A stretch of DNA of 64,000 nucleotides from an uncultured Bacteroidales bacterium (GTDB lineage: Bacteria > Bacteroidota > Bacteroidia > Bacteroidales > UBA932): the NCBI GenBank assembly GCA_947168065.1, contig CAMVKH010000005.1:62001-126000 (forward strand). Direction: 5' to 3'. Below, one piece after another: positions 10,101 through 17,609 of the stretch; within the stretch, counting starts at the first letter, position 1; each line of letters opens with the position of its first letter. The notes beneath the pieces were generated by a model. It was not told the origin of the DNA and did not search any database. It saw only the letters and a program-made list of their open reading frames with translations. The position numbers and the translations under genes are program-made.

Positions 10101-13100
10101 ACGATGGTCTGCTTGTCGTCCACAGGAAGCGTATAGGCATTGAAGCCGTCCAGCATCTTTTCCTGGGATTTTCCCACCAGCGCAAGTTTCCCGAGCGGCC
10201 CGTCGGAAAGCATTCCTTGCAGCAACTGCGTCAGCGTATCGGCAAAACTCTGCATCAGCTCCGGGCTGTAAAGGGTCTCGTCATACTGAACCAGAATATG
10301 CTCAGCCGCCTCGCCGCCGTTGACGAAGATACTTACGGGGAACATCGGGGTCTGGGTCGCCAGATCCTCGTAGGAGAGTTCCTTCCCGCCTATCCGGTAG
10401 GATTCCAGCAGACCGACCTGGTAGGCCAACATCACCTGCGGCTGGAAACCGTAGTCGGAAGACACTTTGGCGAAAGGATAGTATTCGTGCGACCGGGACT
10501 CGGCAAACACGCTGTCCGTTTCCCGCAAATAGTCCTCCACTTTGTCAACCCCGGTATCAGCCGACAGGGCGAGCGTATTGACGAACATACCGATGGTATC
10601 GGATACCCGCAGGTCGGAGCGGCCGTTGCTCACGGTGCACATATAGACGTTCCGGTTGCCGGAGAAGACGCCGACGGCCAGGTAGGCCGCACCGAGGAAA
10701 TAACTGGCCGGAGAAATGCCCAGCTGCTGGCAGCGGGCGGCGATGGCCGCATCCACAGGCAATTCCAGGGATGCCACCACACCGGCTTCCTCCCCTTTCT
10801 CCCGGTCGGGAAGAATGGCGCTGGCGCCTTCGCAGCCCGCCATCCGTTCCTGGAAGAAGGATGCCGCAGCGGTGAATTCCTCACCGCCTTCCGAAGCCTT
10901 CTGGCCGGCGGCATAGTCAAAGTAGGTGAAACTCTCCGGAACGGGGTCCGTGCCGTCCATCGTCGCGCAGAACTCCGTCATGAAGATGTCCATCGAACGG
11001 CCGTCGAAAACCAGGTGATGGAAGTCCGTCAAGAGATACAGACCCTTCCCCGCCTTGACAACGGTGGCCCGGAACAGCGGTCCCTCCGACAGGTTGAACG
11101 GCTCCAGGAAATGGGATTTGAAATCCGGGAGGTTCTCCGCCGGGATGGTCGCCAGACTAACCTCGGGTTCCTGCTCACAAGGGACCAGCATCACCTTGCC
11201 GTCCCGCATCTCGAAGCGGGAATTCAGCACGGGGTGGCATTTCACCACCTTCAGGAAAGCGCTGCGGACAGCCTCGGGATCGAGGGAAGCCGGAAGGGTC
11301 CAGCAGAGCGGCAGGTTGTACACCGTCTCGCTGGGATTCTTCATGCACTCGAAGTAGAGACCTTCCTGCTGGAAAGTCAGGGACTGCGCCGACACCGCGC
11401 CCTGGGAAGCACCCGGCTGCTTCGGGGCCTGTCCGGAGAACATGACGGAAAGCACCTCGTTCTCAATGCCCTGGAGCGTCGCCGTCTTGACGAAGGATTT
11501 CATATCCACCATGATGCCGAAGCGCTTGTTCAATTCGACCGCGAGCCGGAGTGCCGCAAGGGAGGTAAGGCCCGAATAGATGAGCGGCTCCGTCAACGAG
11601 AAGCCGTCGATATGGGTCGTCTCACGGATCAGGTCAGCGAGTTTCTGCTCCAACAGGTTGAAGGGCGCATCTTCCGCCGGCTTGTCCTTCTTGCGCGCCT
11701 CGGGCTTCGGCAGAGCTTTCCGATCCACTTTCTGGTTCACATTCAAGGGAATGGAATCGATCTGCATGGTCACCGACGGCACCATGTAAGGCGGTTTCCG
11801 GTCCAGGATAAAAGCATTCAGGGCGTCGATGTCCACCGGGGCGTCGCCGACGACATAGGCCGCCAGGAACTTGCCGCCTCCCTCACCCTCTTCGTCGAAA
11901 GCCTGGACGGTGACATCCGTGATGCCGGGGAACTCCCGGATAACACTTTCCACCTCCTTGAGTTCGATGCGGAAACCCCGGATCTTCACCTGCATGTCCT
12001 TGCGGCCGATGAACTCGATGTCGCCGTCGGCCCGGTAGCGGACGACATCGCCGGTCCGGTACATATGCCTGTAGGCAGGGTCGTCGGTGAAAGGGTTGTC
12101 AATGAACACCTCGGCGGTCTTGTCGGGCCGTCCCAGGTAGCCCACGCCCACCTGCCAGCCGGAAATCACCAGTTCTCCGGCGGCGCCAACCGGCAGTCGC
12201 CCTCCGCTCTTGCCCAGGATATAGGCATTGACGCCCGGCATGGGACGGCCGATGGGGATATCCGGTTCCTGCACGGTCACATGCTTGCTGACCACATAGG
12301 CCGTGGTCTCCGTGGGACCGTAGCAGTTGAATAACGCAAATTTGGGAGGTGCCAGACTGACCATTTTCTCACCGCCGGTGTACATGGCCTTCAAGGACTT
12401 GTTTTTCGGGAAATTGATGGCGAACTGCGTGGCGACCTGTGTCGTCATCAGGGTGTGGGTGATGCCGTTTTCCTCGAAGAAATCATTCAGGGCAAGCAGA
12501 TCCAGACGAATCTCCTCGGGAATGATATAGAGGGCGGCCCCTGCCATGAGGGCCGTTGCATAATCGCTCATGAAGGCATCGAAACCGAAGCTGGCGTACA
12601 CGGCCATACGGGAAGCTTCCGTGATGCCGAGATTGGCCTGGTTGTTCCGCCCGTAGACAGAGATGTTCCGGTGGATCAGCTGGACGCCCTTGGGAACGCC
12701 GGTCGTTCCACTGGTATAGAGCAGAATGAAGCGGTCGTCCGGCTTCGGTGCCGGAACCTTTGCCTTTCCTTCGGGAAGGGAGGCGATGTCCCGGGTCAGG
12801 AAGACTTTCCCTTCATAACCGCCGACCAGCTCTTCCAGCCCCGGATCCGCAATGAGCAGGGAGGCACCGGCGTCCTGCACCATGAAAGACAGGCGTTCGG
12901 CCGGATAGGAAGGGTCCAGCGGCTCGTACGCACAAGCGGCCTTGATGGCGGCCAGGGGTGCAACGGCCATATACTGGTTCCGGTTCAGGATGATGGCGAC
13001 CACACCGCCGGGTTTTACGACAGAAGCGATATAAGCGGCCAGGTTGTCAGTCAGCCGGTCGAGCTGGGCATAGGTGAGCGTCGTGTCCTGATACACCACG

Positions 13101-13876
13101 GCCGGATGGCCCGGGAAGCTTTTCACGTTTTCCCGGAAAGCGTCCAGGAAGGTCAGGTTGATGTCGCCGGAGAAGGGTTCCGGGTTGAAGGAATCCGTTT
13201 CCTTCAGCTGCGCGTCTGTTATAAAAGCGAGCTCTCCCACCGTTTCCGCCTTCCCCATCGACAGGAGACAAGCGGAGAAACTGTCCACAAACTGCCGGAG
13301 TATCTGTTCAGAGTACTGATCGGCCCGATAGCGGCATTCCATCTGGAAAGTGCCGTTCTTGCCAGCCGTCATGCGGAACGCCAGCGCATCGTCGCCGATG
13401 GCAGCTTCCGGATCATCCGGCCCGTCGAAAAAGCTTGAAACGCCCGGTTCCATCTCGCGGACGCAATCCGCATAGGAATAGCCTTTTCCGCGGAGAACGA
13501 GTTCCTGCTGTTGCTGCCGTCTGGCCAGCAGTTCCTTCAAAGGCATCTCCGGCGTCCATTCCACCAGCACCGGCCACTGGCCGCCGCCGGTCGGGAAAAA
13601 GGCCTTCGTATCTGCGCCCCATACCGAAACGGTGACACCGAATGCGCTGGTCAGCAGCACATCGGCCGGACAACCGAAACGTTTCTGGAGGGCCTCCAGC
13701 TCTTTCGGCCCGGACAGAAGAGGAAAGGCCACTTTTTTCATGGCGGGTTTCCCTCCCCCACGTATATCGGGAATCAGCCGCGTCTCCAATCCGGCACAGG
13801 CAGAAAACTGTTCGACATACGGGGAAGGAGTCTCTTTCTTGGCGGCCTTTTCAGGCGCATCACTCTGCTTTTTCAT
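7184..13876 (-). CDS. NRPS1: bimodular peptide synthetase with terminal reductase and truncated first C domain
   Basis: A 2230-residue nonribosomal peptide synthetase. Order: C-terminal lobe of a condensation domain only (about 60-235), A1 (about 240-740; LLYTSGTTGVPKG near 385), T1 (GLTSL, Ser near 771), complete C2 (HHLVFDG near 953), A2 (LLYTSGSTGVPKG near 1399), T2 (LGGTSL near 1780), thioester reductase (TGATGFLG near 1866; YVVSK near 2026). Both A domains keep the A8 and A10 motifs (NVNQKVDRKALP). Hand-aligned specificity residues are DASLYGCAYK for A1 and DAMFSGGIFK for A2; I cannot assign amino acids. Reductive release should give a dipeptide aldehyde. The missing lobe is physically absent: only 96 bp separate the ATG from the ABC-F stop. 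No 4'-phosphopantetheinyl transferase is nearby. It is paralogous to NRPS2. Confidence 0.95.
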   Translation of the reverse strand: MKKQSDAPEKAAKKETPSPYVEQFSACAGLETRLIPDIRGGGKPAMKKVAFPLLSGPKELEALQKRFGCPADVLLTSAFGVTVSVWGADTKAFFPTGGGQWPVLVEWTPEMPLKELLARRQQQQELVLRGKGYSYADCVREMEPGVSSFFDGPDDPEAAIGDDALAFRMTAGKNGTFQMECRYRADQYSEQILRQFVDSFSACLLSMGKAETVGELAFITDAQLKETDSFNPEPFSGDINLTFLDAFRENVKSFPGHPAVVYQDTTLTYAQLDRLTDNLAAYIASVVKPGGVVAIILNRNQYMAVAPLAAIKAACAYEPLDPSYPAERLSFMVQDAGASLLIADPGLEELVGGYEGKVFLTRDIASLPEGKAKVPAPKPDDRFILLYTSGTTGVPKGVQLIHRNISVYGRNNQANLGITEASRMAVYASFGFDAFMSDYATALMAGAALYIIPEEIRLDLLALNDFFEENGITHTLMTTQVATQFAINFPKNKSLKAMYTGGEKMVSLAPPKFALFNCYGPTETTAYVVSKHVTVQEPDIPIGRPMPGVNAYILGKSGGRLPVGAAGELVISGWQVGVGYLGRPDKTAEVFIDNPFTDDPAYRHMYRTGDVVRYRADGDIEFIGRKDMQVKIRGFRIELKEVESVIREFPGITDVTVQAFDEEGEGGGKFLAAYVVGDAPVDIDALNAFILDRKPPYMVPSVTMQIDSIPLNVNQKVDRKALPKPEARKKDKPAEDAPFNLLEQKLADLIRETTHIDGFSLTEPLIYSGLTSLAALRLAVELNKRFGIMVDMKSFVKTATLQGIENEVLSVMFSGQAPKQPGASQGAVSAQSLTFQQEGLYFECMKNPSETVYNLPLCWTLPASLDPEAVRSAFLKVVKCHPVLNSRFEMRDGKVMLVPCEQEPEVSLATIPAENLPDFKSHFLEPFNLSEGPLFRATVVKAGKGLYLLTDFHHLVFDGRSMDIFMTEFCATMDGTDPVPESFTYFDYAAGQKASEGGEEFTAAASFFQERMAGCEGASAILPDREKGEEAGVVASLELPVDAAIAARCQQLGISPASYFLGAAYLAVGVFSGNRNVYMCTVSNGRSDLRVSDTIGMFVNTLALSADTGVDKVEDYLRETDSVFAESRSHEYYPFAKVSSDYGFQPQVMLAYQVGLLESYRIGGKELSYEDLATQTPMFPVSIFVNGGEAAEHILVQYDETLYSPELMQSFADTLTQLLQGMLSDGPLGKLALVGKSQEKMLDGFNAYTLPVDDKQTIVSLFRAQAAAHPDAPAVLFESKTLTYKELDDISDRIASYIASLGLGREQVVSILIGRNELMAVASLGALKAGCAYQPLDPSYPEERLNFMVEDAAASLLIVDAQYRQRITSYQGPVLDTADIASLPAGSVPTGPAPEDLFILLYTSGSTGVPKGCMLEHRNLVYFCAWYRDYYKLTEKSRVAAYASYGFDACMMDMYPALTTGASVCIVPEETRHDMSLLSSLITDNKVTHSFMTTQVGVMFAKNFPGNPSLKHLSVGGEKLISMDPPSYHFHNGYGPTECTIFSTIFEVKKKEPNIPIGHPLSNFRLYVVDGQGRRLPAGAVGELWVSGPQVSRGYLNRPEKTAETFISNPFAGEYPYDRVYRTGDIVRYRMDGNIEFVGRNDGQVKIRGFRVETKEVEAVIREFPGVTDVTVQPFDNPSGGKFIAAYVVCDGELDKKALSDFILQRKPPYMVPAAFTQLDKIPLNVNQKVDRKALPAPEMTSDGDYVPPEGKIETALCEIFAEVLGMNRVGATDSFFDLGGTSLMVTSVLVSAEKRGLKFSYADVFVFPTARALAASLEGGSPKLDDKKDDVSAYDYSAIDALLAGNTLDAFLVGEPQQLGKNILLTGATGFLGIHVLRELIEQTGEDTVIWCLLRGKGSVTAEQRLKEMLVYYFEKNYRQLVGGRIRLIQGDITSKEVFDSILASGTPFDMVVNCAANVKHFSRGDDILQVNYYGVQNLVDFCLASGARLMQVSTESVGGMAEGLVPTIMDEQMLFFGQNTDNQYVVSKFLAERCILEKVAEGRLNAKIVRVGNLSPRAADGEFQANFNSNASMGRMKAFRMLGAVPYPLMVSRMEFSPIDETARAVVLLAGTPAANCVFHVSNNHLLPMDDVLSRLHKDDGSPLDHLEVDAFASRMEKAGADPEKARILSSIIAYNQAEGQTPMVENQADNTYTMNVLHRLGFRWDETSSSYVDMIFEVLDSFRFFEV

Positions 13877-13898
13877 AGGATCCAGCTAATATTATCCT

Positions 13899-13906
13899 CA
13901 AATTTA
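13899..13906 (-). promoter_or_regulatory. Candidate NRPS1 -7 box (TAAATTTG)
   Basis: Exact TAnnTTTG match on the minus strand, 22 nt before the NRPS1 ATG. It overlaps one arm of the small inverted repeat TTTACG-N7-CGTAAA (13903-13921). Confidence 0.45.
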
Positions 13907-13972
13907 CGAAAAAAACGTAAAAAGAAGAACGGAAAATTGGACCAGACTGCGCCGTCAGCTCAGATGCCGGGA

Positions 13973-15883
13973 TCACAGGCTCAGTTCGAGCCAGCGGGTT
14001 TCTTTTTCGTCGAGCTCGGCCTTAAGGGCTTCATAGCGTCCGGACGCTTCGCGGATTTGTTCGTAGGTGGCGGTGCCGGCGGCGAGGAGTTCCTCGATCT
14101 GTGTTTTCTCGGCATTGAGTCGCTCGAGTTCGGTCTCAAGGGCGTCGAATTCGCGCTGCTCTTTGTAGGACAAGCGTTTTTTCTCGCTCGCTTCGCGGCT
14201 CCGGTTGCCGTTTCGCTCGCTGAGAAATGCTCGCTCACCGGCAACGCGCCCGCCGCTACGCTCGTTATTTCGCGACAGGCGACGCTGTTCGACTTCGTAA
14301 TCCTTGATGAACGTACGATATTCGGTGTAGCCGCCGACGAAATCCTTGATCTGGCCGTCGCCGCAGAAGACCAGCAGGTGGTCGACGACGCGGTCGAGAA
14401 AATGGCGGTCGTGGGAAACGACGATCAGGGAGCCTTTGAAATCGAGCAGGTATTCTTCCAGGATGTTGAGGGTGACGATGTCGAGGTCGTTGGTGGGTTC
14501 GTCGAGAATCAGGAAGTTGGGCTGCTGCATGAGGATGGTCAGCAGGTAGAGCCGCCGTTTCTCGCCGCCGGATAGTTTCGACACGGGGTTGCCGAGCATG
14601 TCGTGCGGGAAGAGGAACTGGTTGAGCAGGCCAAGGTTGCTGACGGTCTCGAGGACGGTCTGGTCTTCATCGAACTGCATGCCGTCCTGGCGGTAGTAGC
14701 CGATCTTGAGGGACTCGCCGCGTTCGATGCGGCCTTCCGTCGGTTCGAGGGCACCGGTCAGCAGGTCGATGAATGTGCTTTTGCCCACGCCGTTCCGCCC
14801 CACGATACCAATGCGGTCGTAACGCTGAAACTTATAAGTGAAGTCTTTGATCAGCGACGCTGTGGGCGGCTGCGCACTGGCCTGGTGGAGCGTCGGGCGT
14901 TCCTCGTGGCGAGTGCCCGACAGCCACGAGGGTTCCCGACGCGCCTCAGAACGAGCCGTCCCACTGCGGAGCCCTTCATAGCTGAACGATACATCATAAC
15001 AGTCAATGATCTTCGTGCCCAGGCGGGTCGCGCCTTCCAGGGCTTCCATCGTGAGCTGGCGAACGGTGTGGGTCTGCTCGGCACGGCCTTTCAGTTCCCA
15101 GAAAGCCTGTTTCCGGTATTTGGCCTTGCCGGTGCGGGCACAGGGAGTCGCATGCATCCACTCGAGTTCCCGGCGCAGGAGGTTGCGGACCTTGTCGGTT
15201 TCTGCATTGTAGTTGGCGATGCGCTCCGCGCGTTTTTCCAGATAGTTCTCGTAGTCTCCCTTGTACACGTAGATCTGGCCGTGATCGAGTTCCATGACGA
15301 TGTTGCACACGCGGTCGAGGAAGTAGCGGTCGTGGGTCACCATGAAGAGGGTGCAGCGGGAACGGCGGAGGTAGTTTTCCAGGTATTCGATGGCGTCGAC
15401 GTCAAGATGGTTCGTCGGCTCGTCGAGGATCAGGAAATCGGCTTCGGAGGCGAGGACCTGCGTGATGGCCACGCGCTTGACCTCGCCGCCGGAGAGCTCG
15501 CGCATCCGCTGGTCGGGCCGCAGACCGAATTCGGTGAGGATGCGGACGATGCGGTGCTCGTACGCAAAGCGCCCTGTCTCGTCGAGCGGTTCCAGGAAAC
15601 GCGTACTGCCGCCGAGGACCTGACCGAGCAGGGTGGCTTCCGGATCATAGTCGTAGTCCTGCTCCAGAAAAGCGATGCGGATTTCCTGCAGGAAAGTGAT
15701 CCTGCCGCCGGAGTCGGACTTGTCCTTGCCGGCCAGGATGCGCATGAGCGAGGTCTTGCCGGTGCCGTTGGGCGCAATCAGGGCGATTTTGTCGCCCTCA
15801 TTTACATTGAAGCCGATGCGGTCGAAGAGGACCTTCGGCCCGTAGGACTTGGAGATGTTCTCGATCTGCAGGTAAGACGCCAT
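13973..15883 (-). CDS. ABC-F ATPase (Uup-like) with two palindrome-containing insertions
   Basis: A 636-residue soluble ABC-F protein with two ATPase domains and no membrane domain. Walker A motifs are APNGTGKTS and GRNGVGKST; signatures are LSGGEVKR and LSGGEKRR; Walker B motifs are LILDEPTNHLD and LILDEPTNDLD. The C-terminal coiled coil (about 575-635) points to the Uup branch. ABC-F proteins act on the ribosome, in translation or antibiotic protection. Two stretches look inserted. One is near residues 303-340, between SFSYEG and SLIKDF in the second ATPase domain. The other is near 535-570, in the linker before the coiled coil. Both are Arg/Ser/Glu-rich and contain DNA inverted repeats, yet the reading frame is kept. 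Confidence 0.9.
   Translation of the reverse strand: MASYLQIENISKSYGPKVLFDRIGFNVNEGDKIALIAPNGTGKTSLMRILAGKDKSDSGGRITFLQEIRIAFLEQDYDYDPEATLLGQVLGGSTRFLEPLDETGRFAYEHRIVRILTEFGLRPDQRMRELSGGEVKRVAITQVLASEADFLILDEPTNHLDVDAIEYLENYLRRSRCTLFMVTHDRYFLDRVCNIVMELDHGQIYVYKGDYENYLEKRAERIANYNAETDKVRNLLRRELEWMHATPCARTGKAKYRKQAFWELKGRAEQTHTVRQLTMEALEGATRLGTKIIDCYDVSFSYEGLRSGTARSEARREPSWLSGTRHEERPTLHQASAQPPTASLIKDFTYKFQRYDRIGIVGRNGVGKSTFIDLLTGALEPTEGRIERGESLKIGYYRQDGMQFDEDQTVLETVSNLGLLNQFLFPHDMLGNPVSKLSGGEKRRLYLLTILMQQPNFLILDEPTNDLDIVTLNILEEYLLDFKGSLIVVSHDRHFLDRVVDHLLVFCGDGQIKDFVGGYTEYRTFIKDYEVEQRRLSRNNERSGGRVAGERAFLSERNGNRSREASEKKRLSYKEQREFDALETELERLNAEKTQIEELLAAGTATYEQIREASGRYEALKAELDEKETRWLELSL
14204..14245. 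repeat. In-gene inverted repeat in the ABC-F linker
   Basis: GTTGCCG (14204-14210) pairs with CGGCAAC (14239-14245) across a 28-nt loop rich in CGCTCGCT. It sits in the variable linker before the coiled coil, so it could be ordinary low-complexity coding sequence. Confidence 0.4.
14893..14939. repeat. In-frame palindromic element inside the ABC-F gene
   Basis: The arms TCGGGCGTTCCTCGTGGC (14893-14910) and GCCACGAGGGTTCCCGA (14923-14939) are near-perfect reverse complements around a 12-nt loop. The element lies within an extra segment of roughly 38 codons between two conserved strands of the second ATPase domain, and it adds a multiple of three bases. Confidence 0.6.
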
Positions 15884-15913
15884 GGCATGGCAAAGGTAGG
15901 AAAAAAGGGCGGA

Positions 15914-17179
15914 TCATTTCACCGTCACGTGCGGAATCTCGCCCCAGTGCGTAGTCCGGCGGGGCGACTGCTGCTGACGGGCGCTCTGGACCCTGCCGTC
16001 CCCCTGGATGCCGAACAGCACCGTGCCGGGGCCATAGGTGGCCGTAAGGGTATCGAGGGCCCGCGACAGGCGCGCATCCCGCGCATCGGTTTCAGGATCG
16101 CGGAAAAGCGAGCCCGTGTGCCCCTCCCTGGGGGCGATGCGCGTAAATACGACGCCGGCTTTCTTGTAGCCGTAGCGCGGATTGAAGAAAGTGCGGACGG
16201 CGTCGGCAGCCGCCATGACTACGGCGGCATGGTCGTCGGTTCCGTCGGGAAAAACCACCACCTGGCTCGCGAAGGTCTGCGGATCGTCTTCGTGGAAACG
16301 GTTGGTCAGGGCGAACACGGCCATTTCGAAGGCCAGCGAACCCTGTCGCCGCAGCTTCGTCACGGCAGACTCAGCGAACGTGGCCACCTGGCCGCACAAC
16401 TCCCCCACCGCGCGGATCTCCTTGGCGAAACTGCGCGACACGCAGAGGCTCTGCCTGGGTTCGATATAGTCTTCAAATTCCACGCAGGGTACCCCCTGCA
16501 ATTCTTTCCAGGTGCGCCAGCCGGGCAGCGCGAACTGCCTGCGGACGTCATACTCCTTGAGTTGCACGTAATCCCAGGCCGTGTTCACGCCCAGCAGGGC
16601 TAGTTTCTTTACGGAGCGCCGGCCGATACCCCACACGTCCGCCGCAGGAAAGCGGCGGAGCACTTTCTCGATATCCTGCGGACGGTGCATGTAGCAGCCT
16701 CCCTGCAGTTTCGGATACTGCTTGCAGAGTTTCGACGCGATCTTGGCCAGGGTCTTGGTGGGTGCGATGCCTACGGACACGGGGATGCCAGTCAGTTTGC
16801 GGCAGGCCCGCGAGATCTCACGCGCATAGGCGGCCATATCCGATTTCTCCACGCCGCGCAGGTCGAGAAACGATTCATCGATGGAATACTGCTCGACCGA
16901 AGGGGCGAACGTACGCAGCACTTCCTGCACCCGGTGCGACATGTCGCCGTAGAGGGCGTAATTCGACGAGAACACCGTCACCTTGTTTTTCTCCACGATG
17001 TCGCGGATCTTGAAGAGCGGGGCGCCCATGGGAATGCCCAGCGCCTTGGCCTCGTTGCTCCGGGCCACGGCACAGCCGTCATTGTTGCTCAGCACGATCA
17101 CGGGCTTCCCCTCCAGGTCGGGACGGAACACCCGCTCGCACGAAGCGAAGAAATTGTTGCAGTCGGCCAGGGCGAACAT
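15914..17179 (-). CDS. umuC: Error-prone Y-family DNA polymerase, UmuC-type
   Basis: A 421-residue catalytic subunit of a PolV-like translesion polymerase. Motifs: N-terminal ALADCNNFFASCERVF with a metal-binding Asp, the palm motif YSIDESFLDL, SVGIAPTKTLAKIASK, the helix-hairpin-helix region VWGIGRRSVKKLALLG, and a C-terminal little-finger domain. It starts 8 bp after umuD ends, the classic umuDC order. Expected to copy damaged DNA when activated by processed UmuD and RecA. No clear LexA operator was found upstream. Confidence 0.93.
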   Translation of the reverse strand: MFALADCNNFFASCERVFRPDLEGKPVIVLSNNDGCAVARSNEAKALGIPMGAPLFKIRDIVEKNKVTVFSSNYALYGDMSHRVQEVLRTFAPSVEQYSIDESFLDLRGVEKSDMAAYAREISRACRKLTGIPVSVGIAPTKTLAKIASKLCKQYPKLQGGCYMHRPQDIEKVLRRFPAADVWGIGRRSVKKLALLGVNTAWDYVQLKEYDVRRQFALPGWRTWKELQGVPCVEFEDYIEPRQSLCVSRSFAKEIRAVGELCGQVATFAESAVTKLRRQGSLAFEMAVFALTNRFHEDDPQTFASQVVVFPDGTDDHAAVVMAAADAVRTFFNPRYGYKKAGVVFTRIAPREGHTGSLFRDPETDARDARLSRALDTLTATYGPGTVLFGIQGDGRVQSARQQQSPRRTTHWGEIPHVTVK

Positions 17180-17187
17180 GTCGGCGG

Positions 17188-17607
17188 CTAGGCTTTCTTG
17201 ATGATGAAGGTCACGACGCCCCAGATGACGAAGTCATTGTCGGGGCCGACCGGGATGGGCCTGAACTTCGTGTTGCGTTCGTTGCAGGGCAGCAGCACGA
17301 CGCCGTCACTGCCGATGGACACGCGCTTGACCGTGAATTCCCCGTCGATGAAGCAGACCGCCTTGCAGTCGTTGTACGGATCCACGGCCCGGTCGACGAT
17401 CAGGATGTCGCCTTCGTCCATGTCGGCATCAACCATCGACACGCCGTCCACCTGAAAGAAAAACGTGGAAGCCGTGTGCCGCACCAGCAGTTTGACCAGG
17501 TCGAGCTTTTCGCGCAGATCCTCGGCCGGCGACGGGAATCCCGCCTTGACGGCGCCGACAAGGATGCTCTCGAACGATTCGGAATCGGTGATCGGATGCG
17601 GTTTCAC
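17188..17607 (-). CDS. umuD: UmuD-like self-cleaving mutagenesis protein
   Basis: A 139-residue S24-family protein. RecA-stimulated self-cleavage converts UmuD to UmuD', which forms PolV with UmuC. The predicted cleavage site is Ala22-Gly23 in KAGFPSPAED. The catalytic dyad is Ser57 (DGVSMVDA) and Lys94 (FTVKRV). There is no N-terminal DNA-binding domain, which separates it from LexA. It lies between umuC (8 bp downstream) and the lipoprotein/flavin-reductase gene (2 bp upstream), so it is probably expressed from that gene's promoter. Confidence 0.93.
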   Translation of the reverse strand: MKPHPITDSESFESILVGAVKAGFPSPAEDLREKLDLVKLLVRHTASTFFFQVDGVSMVDADMDEGDILIVDRAVDPYNDCKAVCFIDGEFTVKRVSIGSDGVVLLPCNERNTKFRPIPVGPDNDFVIWGVVTFIIKKA

Positions 17608-17609
17608 GG

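Noticed and set aside
8114-12334. A 1406-codon open frame on the plus strand
   Set aside because: It is antisense to NRPS1. GC-rich codon bias removes stops from the opposite strand; the protein has no recognisable family and NRPS1 motifs are intact.
7184-13876. NRPS1 N-terminus as a frameshifted complete C domain
   Set aside because: The 96 bp between the ATG and the ABC-F stop contain stop codons in the NRPS1 frame and are too short for the missing lobe of about 180 residues.
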